A stretch of DNA of 64,000 nucleotides from Rhizobium sp. ICMP 5592 (GCF_009498525.1 NZ_QSNT01000001.1:921032-985031), one strand, 5' to 3'; positions 25,091 through 34,296 are shown, counted from the first letter of the stretch. A program made the numbers and translations. Notes: a model not told the origin generated them from the letters alone.

Positions 25091-27178
25091 TCAAGCGATC
25101 GAGCGGCGTCTGATCCGGACAGGCGGAATGCGGCCCGAAAACGGTGCCGAAAATTCGGCATCGATGGCTTCCTCAGGCAGAAATATCTGCCCGACCGGTT
25201 TTGGCCGTCCGAGGAAGAAGCCCTGGGCTTCGTCACAGCCTTCGACTTTGAGGATTTCGAGCTGGTGGTTTGTCTCGACGCCTTCGGCGAGGACCGGGAT
25301 TTCCAGGCTCCGGCCAAGCGTCAGAACGGCCCGCACGATGGCCTTTGCCTGAATGCTGCCCTCCACCTCGCTCATGAAGGAGCGGTCGAGCTTAATCTTG
25401 TCGAAGGGGAACGAGCGCAACGTATCCAGCGACGAATAGCCCGTTCCGAAATCATCTATCGCGATGGTCACACCCAGAGCCTTGATCTGGCGCAGCACAT
25501 GCAGCGTGCGGGTCTTGTCGGCGATGATGGTGGACTCGGTGATTTCGAGCTCCAGCCGGCTGGGCGAGAGCCCCGTTTCGAGCAGGATTTCGTGCACAAG
25601 CCGGGCAAGATCGGCATGGGCAAACTGGACGGGCGAGAGGTTGACGGCGATCTTGTAGCGCTTGTCCCAGGAGGCCGCCTGCTTGCAGGCCGTGCGCAGC
25701 ACCCATTCGCCGATCGCGAGAATAGTACCGCTTTCCTCTGCGATCGGAATGAATTCCGCCGGCGGCACCTTGCCGCGTTCGGGATGGTTCCAGCGCGCCA
25801 GAACCTCATATCCGCAGACCTCGCCCGTGCGAACCGAGGTTTGTACCTGATAGTGCAGCTCGAGCTGGTCCAGTTCGACGGCGCGGCGGAGATCCTGGGC
25901 GAGCGTGTGACGTTCGCGGGCGGCTTCATCCATCTTGGATTCGTAGAAACAGACGACGCGCCCGACATCGGCCTTGGCGCGGTACATTGCCAGATCGGCA
26001 TTGCTGACAAGGCGCTCCTGATCGCGACCGTCATCGGGATAGACGGCGACGCCGATGCTGGCGCCCGTCACCGTCTCGAAATCATCGATCCGGATGGGTT
26101 CGAACATGGTCTTTTCCAGTCGCGTCACGAAGTCCAAGAGCTCGTTTTGGCCGTTGAACCGCTTGACGGCAGCAAACTCATCGCCGCCGACACGGGCGAT
26201 GAATTCGCCGTCCTTCACCAGACGTGCGAGCCGGCGTCCGATCGCCTTCAGGGCCTGGTCGCCCGCTTTATGCCCACGAAGATCGTTGATTTCCTTGAAG
26301 CGGTCGAGGTCGATGCCGATAACGGCAAGCTTTGCATTATCGCGTTCCGCCTGTTCCATCTCTTGATTGAGATGGTCGGCGAAGCTGCCGCGATTGGGCA
26401 GGCCCGTCAGCAGGTCGTTGAGCGCCATGTGCTGGAGTTTCTGGATGGATTCCTGCGTGGCGCGCTCGTCGATCATGTAGCTGGCGACGCCGGTGCCGAC
26501 GATGAGTAGGCCGACGCCAGCGACTGCAATAGCCATGGCCTGCAATACATGCGGATCGGTGCCTGTGGCGCCTGTCGCCAACGGCGTGAGCGATACGGCG
26601 GCCATTGCCGTGAAATGCAGCGTGACGACGGCGAGGACGAAGAGCGCAAGTGCCAGAAGCGGCGAATGGCGCCAGGGTCGACGGATGGCCTGGTTGAAGG
26701 CGAATGCCGCGATAACCATGGACAGAGTGATCGAGCTGACCACGTAATCCATGTTCCACTCGACGATGCCATCGACGTGATAGGCCATCATGCCGGTGTA
26801 GTGCATGGCCGAGATCGCTAACCCGATGACCATGCCACCGACTTCCGGCGCGATTTTGAAGCTACGCAGCGAGGCGGTTGTAAAGCCGAAGGCGCAGCCT
26901 GCCACGGCCACCAGCAGCGACACCATGGTCAGGATCGGACCGAAGGTGATCGCTGCTTCGGTCTCGTAGGCGAGCATGGCTATGAAGTGGGTGCACCAGA
27001 CCGAGGAGCCGGCCGCGACGGAGGCCAGAAACAGCCATCCACCGCGCTGAAGCCCCTGAGTCGTCTCCGACCGCCGCAGCAGGTTGAGGGTTATCCACCC
27101 GCCACTGATGCAGACGAACGCCGCAAGAAGAACGAGCCACAGATTATGTTCCGTGGCGATGCATGAAATGATCCGCAC
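25091..27178 (-). CDS. MHYT-GGDEF-EAL cyclic-di-GMP signalling protein
   Basis: 695 residues. An N-terminal seven-helix MHYT membrane sensor (about 1-230) has repeated His motifs (THFIAML, MHYTGMMAYH, LHFTAMAA), thought to bind a metal and sense O2, CO or NO. A diguanylate cyclase domain (about 245-405) has an intact RVGGDEF. The EAL phosphodiesterase domain (about 415-670) has EVL instead of EAL but keeps NLSP, ELEITES, IDDFGTGYSSL, KLDRSF and EGVET. Both enzyme activities look possible. It starts with GTG at 27178. It is convergent with the ROK gene. No partner is adjacent; such proteins usually act alone in the choice between motility and biofilm growth. Confidence 0.92.
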   Translation of the reverse strand: MRIISCIATEHNLWLVLLAAFVCISGGWITLNLLRRSETTQGLQRGGWLFLASVAAGSSVWCTHFIAMLAYETEAAITFGPILTMVSLLVAVAGCAFGFTTASLRSFKIAPEVGGMVIGLAISAMHYTGMMAYHVDGIVEWNMDYVVSSITLSMVIAAFAFNQAIRRPWRHSPLLALALFVLAVVTLHFTAMAAVSLTPLATGATGTDPHVLQAMAIAVAGVGLLIVGTGVASYMIDERATQESIQKLQHMALNDLLTGLPNRGSFADHLNQEMEQAERDNAKLAVIGIDLDRFKEINDLRGHKAGDQALKAIGRRLARLVKDGEFIARVGGDEFAAVKRFNGQNELLDFVTRLEKTMFEPIRIDDFETVTGASIGVAVYPDDGRDQERLVSNADLAMYRAKADVGRVVCFYESKMDEAARERHTLAQDLRRAVELDQLELHYQVQTSVRTGEVCGYEVLARWNHPERGKVPPAEFIPIAEESGTILAIGEWVLRTACKQAASWDKRYKIAVNLSPVQFAHADLARLVHEILLETGLSPSRLELEITESTIIADKTRTLHVLRQIKALGVTIAIDDFGTGYSSLDTLRSFPFDKIKLDRSFMSEVEGSIQAKAIVRAVLTLGRSLEIPVLAEGVETNHQLEILKVEGCDEAQGFFLGRPKPVGQIFLPEEAIDAEFSAPFSGRIPPVRIRRRSIA

Positions 27179-27502
27179 TCGAAAATCCCAAGCCTATAGA
27201 TGGCAACGAGCGCCCCTGTGATAGTCGCTCGCCACGCCGACAATCGGCGGAGCAATTCTTTCAAGGGCAAGGATAAAGATCGGGTAAAGACGGAATGTCG
27301 GGCCTGGGGAAAAGGGCGCGTTTGCGCGTAAATTCATCGTTTCGTCACAGAGGGACTTCCACCGACATCAAACCGAGCGAAACCGGCTATCCCGGAGATG
27401 GCATTCAAAAATGGACGGCAGGCTTGGGCAGAGGCCCCAACATCTCCTACCCAAGCCGCCCATTTCATATCATCAGAAACGAACGATTGTTGCTGCCGTT
27501 CA
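27179..27502. other. Gap between the EF-hand and MHYT genes
   Basis: 324 bases without a supported gene. It holds the promoter region of the MHYT gene (right-hand neighbour on its transcript, near 27179-27260, with a small stem at 27233-27248) and, near 27407-27457, a candidate terminator of the EF-hand gene. No conserved RNA was recognised. Confidence 0.5.
27407..27457 (-). terminator. Candidate terminator of the EF-hand gene
   Basis: An 8-bp stem (27421-27428 with 27450-27457) with a large loop is followed on the minus strand by five T (27411-27407), ten bases past the stem. Position after the EF-hand stop fits, but the geometry is poor. Confidence 0.35.
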
Positions 27503-28318
27503 TCAGAGGGCAAGCAATTCGCTTGTCGTATCGATCTGGTCATTCGAGGCATAGAGGCTGCCAAAGTCGGACGGCTGCGGCGGTTGTTGCGCCTTCATGG
27601 CCGTCTCGAACTGGCTTTGTGTCAGCGATCCGGAGCTGGACGTGTCGAGGCTCTCGAACAGGGATGTTGCCTGATCTTCGCTCACGTCAGACGGGCGCGC
27701 GGCAACGAATTCCGCCTCGCTGACGCTACCGTCACCATCCGTATCCATGTCGGAGAACATGCTGGACAGCTGATCGTCGCTCGGCGGTCCGCCAGCCGGA
27801 GGTGGCGGTGGCTGTTGGCCCGACTGCTGACCTGCCTGCATGGCGCTTGCCAGCTGCGATTCCGTCAGCGATCCGGTGTTCTCGGTATCGAAGCTTGCAA
27901 ACAGATTTGTTGCCTGTTCCTCGCTCACGTCGGATGGACGAGCCGCGACGAACTCCGCTTCGCTGATGCTGCCGTCGCCATCCGTATCCATCGCCTTGAT
28001 CATATTGGTCTGATCGCTGGTGCTGGAAGCAGCTTGCGTGCTCGATGTGCTGCTGGTGGTGGACGCGGTATCCGAGCTTGAGCTCGAATCATCGTCGCTG
28101 CTGCCAGACTGCAGATTGAGCATCATCGACATCAGCTGCGCGGCCAACTGTTGTGCCGTCGCCGCCAGAGACTGATCGTCGGACGACGAAGACGAATCCT
28201 TGCTGGACGATCCACCGCTCAGGACGGAAGAAAGGGCATCTTCTGTTGACGACGCTGCAGAACGCGATCGCAGAGATTGATAGTAACTATTTGAACTAAT
28301 TGAGGTAATGCTCGTCAT
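27503..28318 (-). CDS. EF-hand calcium-binding protein with duplicated module
   Basis: 271 residues from the ATG at 28318 (GGAGG site 7 bases upstream). The first 110 residues are Ser-rich and low-complexity (long S/D/T runs). The rest holds two copies of a module of about 75-80 residues, each with one canonical EF-hand loop (DTDGDGS-SEAEF) followed by AARPSDVSE and a degenerate loop (DTENTGSLTESQ or DTSSSGSLTQSQ) in which some calcium ligands are lost. The copies are separated by a Gln/Pro linker. No signal peptide is seen. Similar rhizobial proteins are of unknown role; calcium sensing or binding is inferred from the intact loops. Monocistronic. Confidence 0.85.
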   Translation of the reverse strand: MTSITSISSNSYYQSLRSRSAASSTEDALSSVLSGGSSSKDSSSSSDDQSLAATAQQLAAQLMSMMLNLQSGSSDDDSSSSSDTASTTSSTSSTQAASSTSDQTNMIKAMDTDGDGSISEAEFVAARPSDVSEEQATNLFASFDTENTGSLTESQLASAMQAGQQSGQQPPPPPAGGPPSDDQLSSMFSDMDTDGDGSVSEAEFVAARPSDVSEDQATSLFESLDTSSSGSLTQSQFETAMKAQQPPQPSDFGSLYASNDQIDTTSELLAL

Positions 28319-28849
28319 GGGGGCCTCCGGATGCGAGCGTTGAGATGACTCCGGTTTCTTACGCTTACTCGTTATGAACATATTGCCATCGCGCCGGGCC
28401 GCCTGTTCTGGGGCAGCACGATCTTTGATGCCGATATGAGTGGATGGACTTGCCGAATGCTATAAACCCAGCATTCTTCGCGTTCCTCCTTTGATACTCA
28501 TGCCTGCCCCCGCAACGCATGAGTTCAAGATTGAACACGACAGATTAACGCCATCATGGCGCTATCGGCATCCGCACATTCTCGACCTGACAATTCCCAA
28601 CGAGCTACTGATGCACAAGCAAACTTGTGCGTAGCTTATAGGAGCCGGGCGTGGGTGCTCGGGCGCAGTTTCTTCTGTGGATTGTTCGATCGGCTCCAAG
28701 CCATTGGGAGGCGATAGCGGCCGGCGTGGAATTCCGCGGCTCTGGCAAGCATCGACATGTCTATCGATGACAGTCTTAAAGAGGCGCTGATTACTCTTAG
28801 CGCATTACATTAAACCTGCGGGCGACAGGTCGCCCGCAGGTTTGTCGGA
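28319..28849. other. Long gap between the EF-hand and siderophore-type binding-protein genes
   Basis: 531 bases. The first 100 bases hold the promoter and leader of the EF-hand gene. Bases 28812-28843 are the terminator of the binding-protein gene. The remaining 400 bases contain only short unsupported frames and no recognised RNA or repeat. Confidence 0.5.
28812..28843 (-). terminator. Strong hairpin terminator of the siderophore-type binding-protein gene
   Basis: A perfect 15-bp stem (28812-28826 with 28829-28843) with a 2-nt loop, 6 bases past the stop codon. The stem ends in TTT on the transcribed strand. It is the strongest hairpin in the window and ends the transcript of a gene that has no downstream transporter genes. 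Confidence 0.85.
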
Positions 28850-29989
28850 TCAAAGACTTGCGTTCAGCGATACGAAATAACCGGTGCGGTATTCGACCGG
28901 CAGGAAGCGCTCGTGCAATTCCTTGAACGTCGCTTCCGGATCGAGATCCTTGAACAGGTCCGGATGCAGCCACTTGGCGATCTGCTGGATGGCGACGAAC
29001 TGATAGGGATTGTTGTAGAACTGATGCCAGATGGCGTGGACATTGCCGGTCTTGACCGCGGTGATGCCGGTAAAGGCGGGGCGATGCATCAGCTTTTCCA
29101 GCTTCGAAGTGGCCAGGGCCTTGTCCGCGCCAGGACCGACGCCGACCCAGTCGCCGCCGGGAACATAAAGCTCCCAGTTTGCTCCGGTAACGATCACCTG
29201 GTCCGGGTTGGATGCAATGATCTGCTCCGGATTGACCGTGCCGAACGTGCCGGGAATGATATCCTTCGCCAGATTGATGCCACCGGCCATTTCGACCATC
29301 CGGCCGAAATTCTCGTTGCCGAAGGACATGCAGCAATCGTCGCTGTAGCCGCCGGCGCGCTCGATGAAGACCATTGGCTTCTTGATGTCGCCGGCCTTGG
29401 CAAGCACGTCGGTGACGCGTGCCAGCTGCTCGTCATGGAATTTCACGAATTCCTCGGCGCGTGCCTCCTTGCCGAACAGCTTGCCGATCAGACGCATGGA
29501 CGGCGTGGTGTTTTCCATCGCCTTTTCGCGGAAGTCGACATAGACGAGAGGGATGCCCACTTTCGCAAGCTTCTCGATATAGCCGCTCTCTTCCGTCGCC
29601 GATTTGGCGTCGATGTTCATGATGATGACATCGGGCTTCAGCGTCACTGCCTGTTCGATATCGAAGGTGCCGTCCTTCATGCCGCCGAAGGTCGGGATCT
29701 TCTTCATCTCCGGATATTTTTCCAGATAGGCGTTGTAGCCGTCGAGATCGGCCTTCTGGAAGTCGTCCCGCCAGCCGATAATGCGCTTGAACGGCGCCTC
29801 TGTGTCGAGAGCGGCGGTGAAGTAGATCTGCCGGCCTTCGCCGAGAATGACGCGCTCCACGGGAACGCTGACCTGGACCTCGCGGCCGGTAATATCCTTG
29901 ACCGTGACCTTTTCACCGGCGATAGCCATGCCGGATAAAAGGGCGAACACGAGCGCGGCGACCGAAGCCACCTTGTTGACGTTGAACAC
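28850..29989 (-). CDS. Orphan siderophore/corrinoid-type ABC substrate-binding protein
   Basis: 379 residues, class III periplasmic binding protein (FecB/BtuF/TroA-like fold). The signal peptide covers about residues 1-24 (ends MAIA-GEK). Family features are VTVKDITGREVQVSVPVERV at the start of lobe I, KPDVIIMN and NPDQVIVTGAN. A CC pair in SDDCCMSFGN is unusual. No permease or ATPase gene is adjacent, and a terminator follows at once, so it must work with components encoded elsewhere or act as a scavenger. The upstream gap has a TGA-N9-TCA box, so iron control is likely. Confidence 0.85.
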   Translation of the reverse strand: MFNVNKVASVAALVFALLSGMAIAGEKVTVKDITGREVQVSVPVERVILGEGRQIYFTAALDTEAPFKRIIGWRDDFQKADLDGYNAYLEKYPEMKKIPTFGGMKDGTFDIEQAVTLKPDVIIMNIDAKSATEESGYIEKLAKVGIPLVYVDFREKAMENTTPSMRLIGKLFGKEARAEEFVKFHDEQLARVTDVLAKAGDIKKPMVFIERAGGYSDDCCMSFGNENFGRMVEMAGGINLAKDIIPGTFGTVNPEQIIASNPDQVIVTGANWELYVPGGDWVGVGPGADKALATSKLEKLMHRPAFTGITAVKTGNVHAIWHQFYNNPYQFVAIQQIAKWLHPDLFKDLDPEATFKELHERFLPVEYRTGYFVSLNASL

Positions 29990-30033
29990 TTGCCTCTCCT
30001 GAGCGATAAATTCGGACGCGATTTATGTTTTTA

Positions 30034-30048
30034 TGACTTTTACAGTCA
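30034..30048. promoter_or_regulatory. Iron-responsive operator-like box (TGA-N9-TCA)
   Basis: TGACTTTTACAGTCA matches the rhizobial RirA iron-responsive operator consensus TGA-N9-TCA and is itself an inverted repeat (TGACT/AGTCA). It lies 45 bases before the binding-protein start and 25 bases before the methyltransferase frame, in the divergent gap, so it could control both genes. Confidence 0.55.
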
Positions 30049-30105
30049 AGAATTATCTTTTAGAAGCTTTCTATGCTTGGTTGTTCTCTTGGAAAGAAAC
30101 AGGAA

Positions 30106-30909
30106 ATGCAGACACTTAACCTGCGCTCCAATCACGATTTGCGCGACGAGATAAAGGCCTATTGGTCAATCCGGGCCGAGACCTTCGACAGCCAGCCGGG
30201 GCATGAGATCTTTTCGGAGGAGGAACGTGCGGCATGGCACGCGCTGCTTCGGCGTCACCTCGGCGACGGTGCGGGCCGGATGGCCCTCGATCTTGCATGC
30301 GGCACGGCGGTCGTTTCCCATCTGCTCGACGACCTCGGCTACAGGGTAGCGGGCATGGACTGGGCGGAGCCGATGTTGGAGCGGGCGCGTGCCAAGGCGA
30401 AGGTGCGGGGCCGGTCGATCCGCTTCCTGATGGGAGATGCCGAAAACACCATGGAGCCGGATGGTGTCTATGACGTGGTCATCAACCGGCACCTGGTCTG
30501 GACCCTGGTCGATCCGCTGGCCGCCTTCAAGGAATGGCATCGTGTGTTGAAGCCAGGCGGGAAACTGCTGGTCATCGACGGCGACTTCGTCAAGACGACC
30601 TTTGTCGCGAAGATCACCGGCAGGCTTGCTGCTCTTCTTGCACGTCTCCGTGGTCAAAATACCCGGCCGCAGAACGGGCCAGGCGCGGCACTTGCCGAAA
30701 CTCATCGCAGCATTCTTTCCCGCGTTTATTTCTCTGAAGGTGCGCGTGCCGAAGCGGTGGCCGATCTTCTGAAAGCAGCGGGTTTCTCATCCGTGATTAT
30801 CGACACCGACATGGCTGCCATCCACCGGACCCAGCGCAAGAACTTCGATTTCCTGAAAGGGCTGGAGCGCGCTGCGCAGCATCGCTACGCCATCTGTGCC
30901 CGCAAATAG
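30106..30909 (+). CDS. Class I SAM-dependent methyltransferase
   Basis: 267 residues from the ATG at 30106 (MQTLNLRSN); an ATG at 30073 would add 11 residues and neither has an ideal ribosome site. The Rossmann-like core has motif I LDLACGTAVVSHLL, motif II GMDWAEPMLERAR, the acidic FLMGDAEN and post-motif LKPGGKLLVIDGDF, as in UbiE/Methyltransf_11 enzymes. Substrate unknown. It is divergent from the siderophore-type binding protein and shares its putative iron box, so a role in siderophore, heme or corrinoid handling is conceivable but unproven. A hairpin at 30938-30970 ends its transcript. Confidence 0.85.
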   Translation: MQTLNLRSNHDLRDEIKAYWSIRAETFDSQPGHEIFSEEERAAWHALLRRHLGDGAGRMALDLACGTAVVSHLLDDLGYRVAGMDWAEPMLERARAKAKVRGRSIRFLMGDAENTMEPDGVYDVVINRHLVWTLVDPLAAFKEWHRVLKPGGKLLVIDGDFVKTTFVAKITGRLAALLARLRGQNTRPQNGPGAALAETHRSILSRVYFSEGARAEAVADLLKAAGFSSVIIDTDMAAIHRTQRKNFDFLKGLERAAQHRYAICARK

Positions 30910-30937
30910 GCTCGCTTGACTTGGAATCCCAAATGTA

Positions 30938-30970
30938 ATCCGCCGCGACAGAGGCAATGCCGCGGCGGAT
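30938..30970 (+). terminator. Terminator between the methyltransferase and small Cys-rich protein genes
   Basis: A perfect 10-bp stem (30938-30947 with 30961-30970, 13-nt loop), followed by GATTTTC on the plus strand, between two convergent genes. Best oriented for the methyltransferase transcript, possibly bidirectional. Confidence 0.7.
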
Positions 30971-30975
30971 GATTT

Positions 30976-31137
30976 TCAACCTTTACCGTCTGTGGTTGCC
31001 GTTATCGCCGCTTCTGCTTCGTTGAGCGCCTGGGCGCATTCCTCGCAGCAGACCTCGACGGTCTTGCCGCCGAGCTTGACCTTGATGGCCTCGGCATCGA
31101 GTTCGCAGTCGCAGGCAGCACAGGTACGTTGAGACAT
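30976..31137 (-). CDS. Small Cys-rich metal-binding protein (53 residues)
   Basis: A short gene with a perfect GGAGGA ribosome site before its ATG at 31137. The protein has TCAACDCELD at the N-terminus and VEVCCEECAQAL in the middle, that is CxxCxC and CCxxC clusters about 20 residues apart around a KVKLGGKTVEV beta segment. This is the layout of treble-clef TRASH/YHS-type metal-binding modules. A chaperone, sensor or sequestration role for a soft metal is plausible. Neighbours are an iron-linked methyltransferase (convergent) and an AraC regulator upstream on the same strand, 90 bases away. Family assignment is by pattern only. Confidence 0.75.
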   Translation of the reverse strand: MSQRTCAACDCELDAEAIKVKLGGKTVEVCCEECAQALNEAEAAITATTDGKG

Positions 31138-31227
31138 GTCTGTTCCTCCGTTTGATGTCCCCCGCTTGGGGGGATATCACGAGGAAACCATTTTGCTGGC
31201 ACTGCCGCTGTCGGATTCTTTAGCGAT

Positions 31228-32079
31228 CTATCGCGCCCGCAAATGGGCGAGCCGCTGGAACTCGGCCGGTGTGCGGTCATAGGCCTGTTTGAAAGCGGCG
31301 CTGAAATGGCTGTGGCTCGAAAAGCCGAGATCCAGGCCAAGCGCGGTCAGATCGTCATATTCGCTGAGCAGGTCGAGCGCCCGCGCCAGCCTCAGACGCA
31401 GCTGGTAGCGATAGAGCGGAATGCCTTCGACCTGCTGGAAGACCTGGGTGAGGTAAACCGGAGATACTCCGACGTCGTGGGCGATGTCGGCCAATGTCCA
31501 TCGGCGGGCAAGATCGGAAGACAATACGAGTTTCGCCCGATCGACCAACTTCTGCCGTCCGGTTGTCGCGCCGGCGGCATGCGAAGTGCGCTCGCCAAGC
31601 GAGCGCCGCACCAAAGTCAGGGCGAGCGTTTCTGCCTCCAGCGTTTCTGCGGCGCCGCGTCTGAGGCTATGCCGCAGCAGGGCAACCAGCGCCTGCGCCC
31701 GTGGATCGATCCGCCGGCGCTGGCGGCGGAAGATCAAGGCATCCGCCGTCTGCGCCTGATCTTTCGGTGTCAGTTCGTCGAGCAGGGCCTCATCAATGGC
31801 GACATCGATACAGGCATCGCCACCCTCGATCGGGTGGCTGATCCGGTATTCCTGCTCCCGATTGAAAAACAGCACCTGGTTTGCCTCGGCCACGACATCC
31901 TTACGTCCGACATGGCGCATGAAGACGCCTCGATAGGGGTAAACGAGACTGGTCGAGCGGGCGCATTCCTCGGCACTCTTGTGCCGGCATGCCCCATCGC
32001 AGATGACATCTCTTATCGTGACGGCCTTCGTCCCGAGCAGAAGGTCGATTGAAAAACCTGACATGGCATATTCCAACAT
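31228..32079 (-). CDS. AraC-family transcriptional regulator
   Basis: 283 residues (a second ATG gives 277). The N-terminal half looks like a cupin-type sensor (YRGVFMRHVG, NQVLFFNREQEYRISHP). The C-terminal AraC DNA-binding domain (about 175-275) has two helix-turn-helix units, WTLADIAHDVGVSPVYLTQV and LTALGLDLGFSSHSHFSAAF, ending RTPAEFQR. An N-terminal Cys pair (ICDGACRHKSAEEC) stands out. It is upstream of the small Cys-rich gene and near the iron-type binding protein, so it may control them. Confidence 0.88.
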   Translation of the reverse strand: MLEYAMSGFSIDLLLGTKAVTIRDVICDGACRHKSAEECARSTSLVYPYRGVFMRHVGRKDVVAEANQVLFFNREQEYRISHPIEGGDACIDVAIDEALLDELTPKDQAQTADALIFRRQRRRIDPRAQALVALLRHSLRRGAAETLEAETLALTLVRRSLGERTSHAAGATTGRQKLVDRAKLVLSSDLARRWTLADIAHDVGVSPVYLTQVFQQVEGIPLYRYQLRLRLARALDLLSEYDDLTALGLDLGFSSHSHFSAAFKQAYDRTPAEFQRLAHLRAR

Positions 32080-32122
32080 CGGCCGCGGGCGAGCCTTTCA
32101 GCTCGCCACGTTCTTAGCACAA

Positions 32123-32344
32123 TTATCTGTAGCGCGTGTAGATATGCTCATGACTATAGGCTTGGCCACGCGACAGGCCTATGTCTTTCAACTGGTCGTC
32201 AGACAGTTCAAGCAGGGCATTGCGATTGCTTCGCGCCTTTAGTCTCGCGGCAATCCGCATTGCAATGGCCAACAGCCATCGCAATACCTGGTAGCTTTTT
32301 CGTTCAGTCCGGCGGAAGGGTGCCTGAATCGCGGTCGTGGTCAT
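32123..32344 (-). CDS. DUF1127 (YjiS-like) small protein
   Basis: 73 residues from the ATG at 32344, chosen because GGAG lies 6 bases upstream (an ATG at 32356 is also in frame). The C-terminal LLELSDDQLKDIGLSRGQA is the DUF1127 signature, a short Arg-rich motif common in alpha-proteobacteria. Some DUF1127 proteins in Agrobacterium affect RNA turnover and phosphate/carbon metabolism; the role here is unknown. Monocistronic, between the AraC and chemoreceptor genes. Confidence 0.88.
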   Translation of the reverse strand: MTTTAIQAPFRRTERKSYQVLRWLLAIAMRIAARLKARSNRNALLELSDDQLKDIGLSRGQAYSHEHIYTRYR

Positions 32345-32451
32345 TATCGTCTCCATCGAGCTTGTTTCGATGAGACGAGTTGACCATTTGCCGGAAATTT
32401 CCGCTGTCGGATTCTTTAGCGATCATGCAGGCGAAACCCCGCCTGTGCGGA

Positions 32452-34296
32452 TCAGGCCGCCCGCTTTGCCCGACGGTCGTCTTGCGCAGCACCTTCGATG
32501 CGGAACTGTTGCAACAGATTCATCAGGGTGTCGGCTTCCTCGGCCAACCCGCGGCTGGCCTGTGTCGTTTCTTCGACCATCGCGGCATTCTTCTGGGTCA
32601 TCTGATCCATCGCATTGACGGTGCCGTTGACTTCCTGAAGAGCCGTCGCCTGATCCCGGCTGCCTGTCGCAATGGTCTCGACATGCTTGCTGATCGCGGC
32701 AATTTCCTGGCTGATGGAGGCGAGCATGCCGCCGGTTTTCTGTACCAGTTCGGAGCCGGCGGTGACTTCCTGTGTCGACTTTTCAATGAGGCCCTTGATC
32801 TCGCGCGCGGCCACGGCGGAGCGCTGTGCCAGCTCACGGACTTCCTGCGCAACGACGGCAAAGCCCTTGCCCGCGTCTCCGGCGCGGGCAGCCTCGATGC
32901 CGGCGTTCAGCGCCAGCAGGTTCGTCTGGAAGGCGATATCGTCAATCACCTCGATGATCTGTTCGATCTGTCGAGACGCCTGCTCGATGCGGTTCATGGC
33001 GGCGACGGCATCGCCGACGACTATATCAGAACTGTCGGCCGTTTTCTTGGTGAGCGCCACGGCATTGTGTGCCTCGCGGGCGCGTTCGGCCGAAGAGCGG
33101 ACCGTAACGGTGATTTCCTCCACGGCGGCGGCGGTCTCTTCGAGATTGGCCGCCTGCGCTTCCGTGCGTTTGGAGAGTTCGCCGGCCGAGGACCGCATCG
33201 CGTTGCTGTTGTGCTGGATCGTCGTTGCGCTGTTGCGGATGCGGGACAGGGTGTCTTGCAGGCGAACAAGCGAGGCGTTGAAATCGATGCGAAGCTGCTC
33301 AAGGCGACCGACGAACGGGGTCTCGATCGTCTGCGACACATCTCCTTGTGCCAGACGGCCGAGGCCGATCGCGATCTGGTTGACCGCAAATTCAATCTGG
33401 CCGTCGAGCGCGCGCTTGTCGGTGTCGTTGCGGCTGCGTTCGGCTTCGGCAAGGGCACGCTGGTCGGCCGCCTGGGTTTCCAGATCCAGGCGCGCGCGGG
33501 CGCTGTCGCGGAAGGCTTCCAGTGCGCGACCGATCTCGCCGAACTCATTCTTCTTCTCGACGCAGGGAATATTGCCGCCAAGATTGCCGGCGGAGATCGT
33601 GTGAACCGTCGTCGTCAAGGCTTGCAGCGGTCTTATCGAACGACGGATCGCAAAGAAGGCGAAGAGGCCGACGAGCACCATCACCGCGCCTCCGGCCGTT
33701 AGCACGAGGAGCTGCAAATGATTGAGTCGCGCGAAATAGACCTCCATCGGAATGCCGATGAACAGAATGCCGATATTGGCACCCGTGGCATTCTTGACGG
33801 GAAAGTAGCCGGTCATGAAATTGCGACCGAAAAGCTGGGCCGGGCCATAATAAGCCTCACCCTTGGCAAGCACAGGCTGAGCGGGATGATCGGCGGCAAG
33901 CTTGGTGCCGACGGCACGGCTGCCATCCTGCTTCTTCACATTGGTGGACACACGTACATAGTCGCTGTCCTGTTTCTCGAAGATCGTTGCCACGCCCGCG
34001 ATCGACTGCGCTACCCGGTCGACAAGGTCATGATCGCTAAAGGCCGGAATTTTCTCCTCGGTGACGGAGGCAAGCTTCGTATCGTCGAGCGAGATCTTCG
34101 CGCCAGCGTCGCCGGCAGCGTAAAGGATGGCCATTGCACGGCTAGCATCCCTGGCGTCAGCCACCGCGCTGTCCATCACGTCACGGCTGAGGTTGTAGTA
34201 GGTCACCGCAACGATTGCGGCCGTGCTGACGGCGAGCAGACCGAGGGTGATCGCAACGACCTGGCGCACGATGGATGTCGATAGAAAACGCAGCAT
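32452..34296 (-). CDS. Methyl-accepting chemotaxis protein with Cache-type sensor
   Basis: 614 residues. Transmembrane helix 1 at about 13-33, a single periplasmic Cache-type sensor domain (about 35-190, with [21 protein letters not shown]), helix 2 at about 195-217, a HAMP domain and a second HAMP-like segment, then the cytoplasmic signalling hairpin. The tip is fully conserved ([38 protein letters not shown]). No C-terminal CheR-tethering pentapeptide; the tail is Arg/Lys/Ala-rich. Ribosome site GGAGA. It probably senses a small carboxylate or similar nutrient for chemotaxis. No che genes nearby. Confidence 0.93.
   Translation of the reverse strand: MLRFLSTSIVRQVVAITLGLLAVSTAAIVAVTYYNLSRDVMDSAVADARDASRAMAILYAAGDAGAKISLDDTKLASVTEEKIPAFSDHDLVDRVAQSIAGVATIFEKQDSDYVRVSTNVKKQDGSRAVGTKLAADHPAQPVLAKGEAYYGPAQLFGRNFMTGYFPVKNATGANIGILFIGIPMEVYFARLNHLQLLVLTAGGAVMVLVGLFAFFAIRRSIRPLQALTTTVHTISAGNLGGNIPCVEKKNEFGEIGRALEAFRDSARARLDLETQAADQRALAEAERSRNDTDKRALDGQIEFAVNQIAIGLGRLAQGDVSQTIETPFVGRLEQLRIDFNASLVRLQDTLSRIRNSATTIQHNSNAMRSSAGELSKRTEAQAANLEETAAAVEEITVTVRSSAERAREAHNAVALTKKTADSSDIVVGDAVAAMNRIEQASRQIEQIIEVIDDIAFQTNLLALNAGIEAARAGDAGKGFAVVAQEVRELAQRSAVAAREIKGLIEKSTQEVTAGSELVQKTGGMLASISQEIAAISKHVETIATGSRDQATALQEVNGTVNAMDQMTQKNAAMVEETTQASRGLAEEADTLMNLLQQFRIEGAAQDDRRAKRAA

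Noticed and set aside
28440..28634. 64-codon frame in the gap after the EF-hand gene
   Set aside because: No ribosome site or recognisable sequence; composition looks random.
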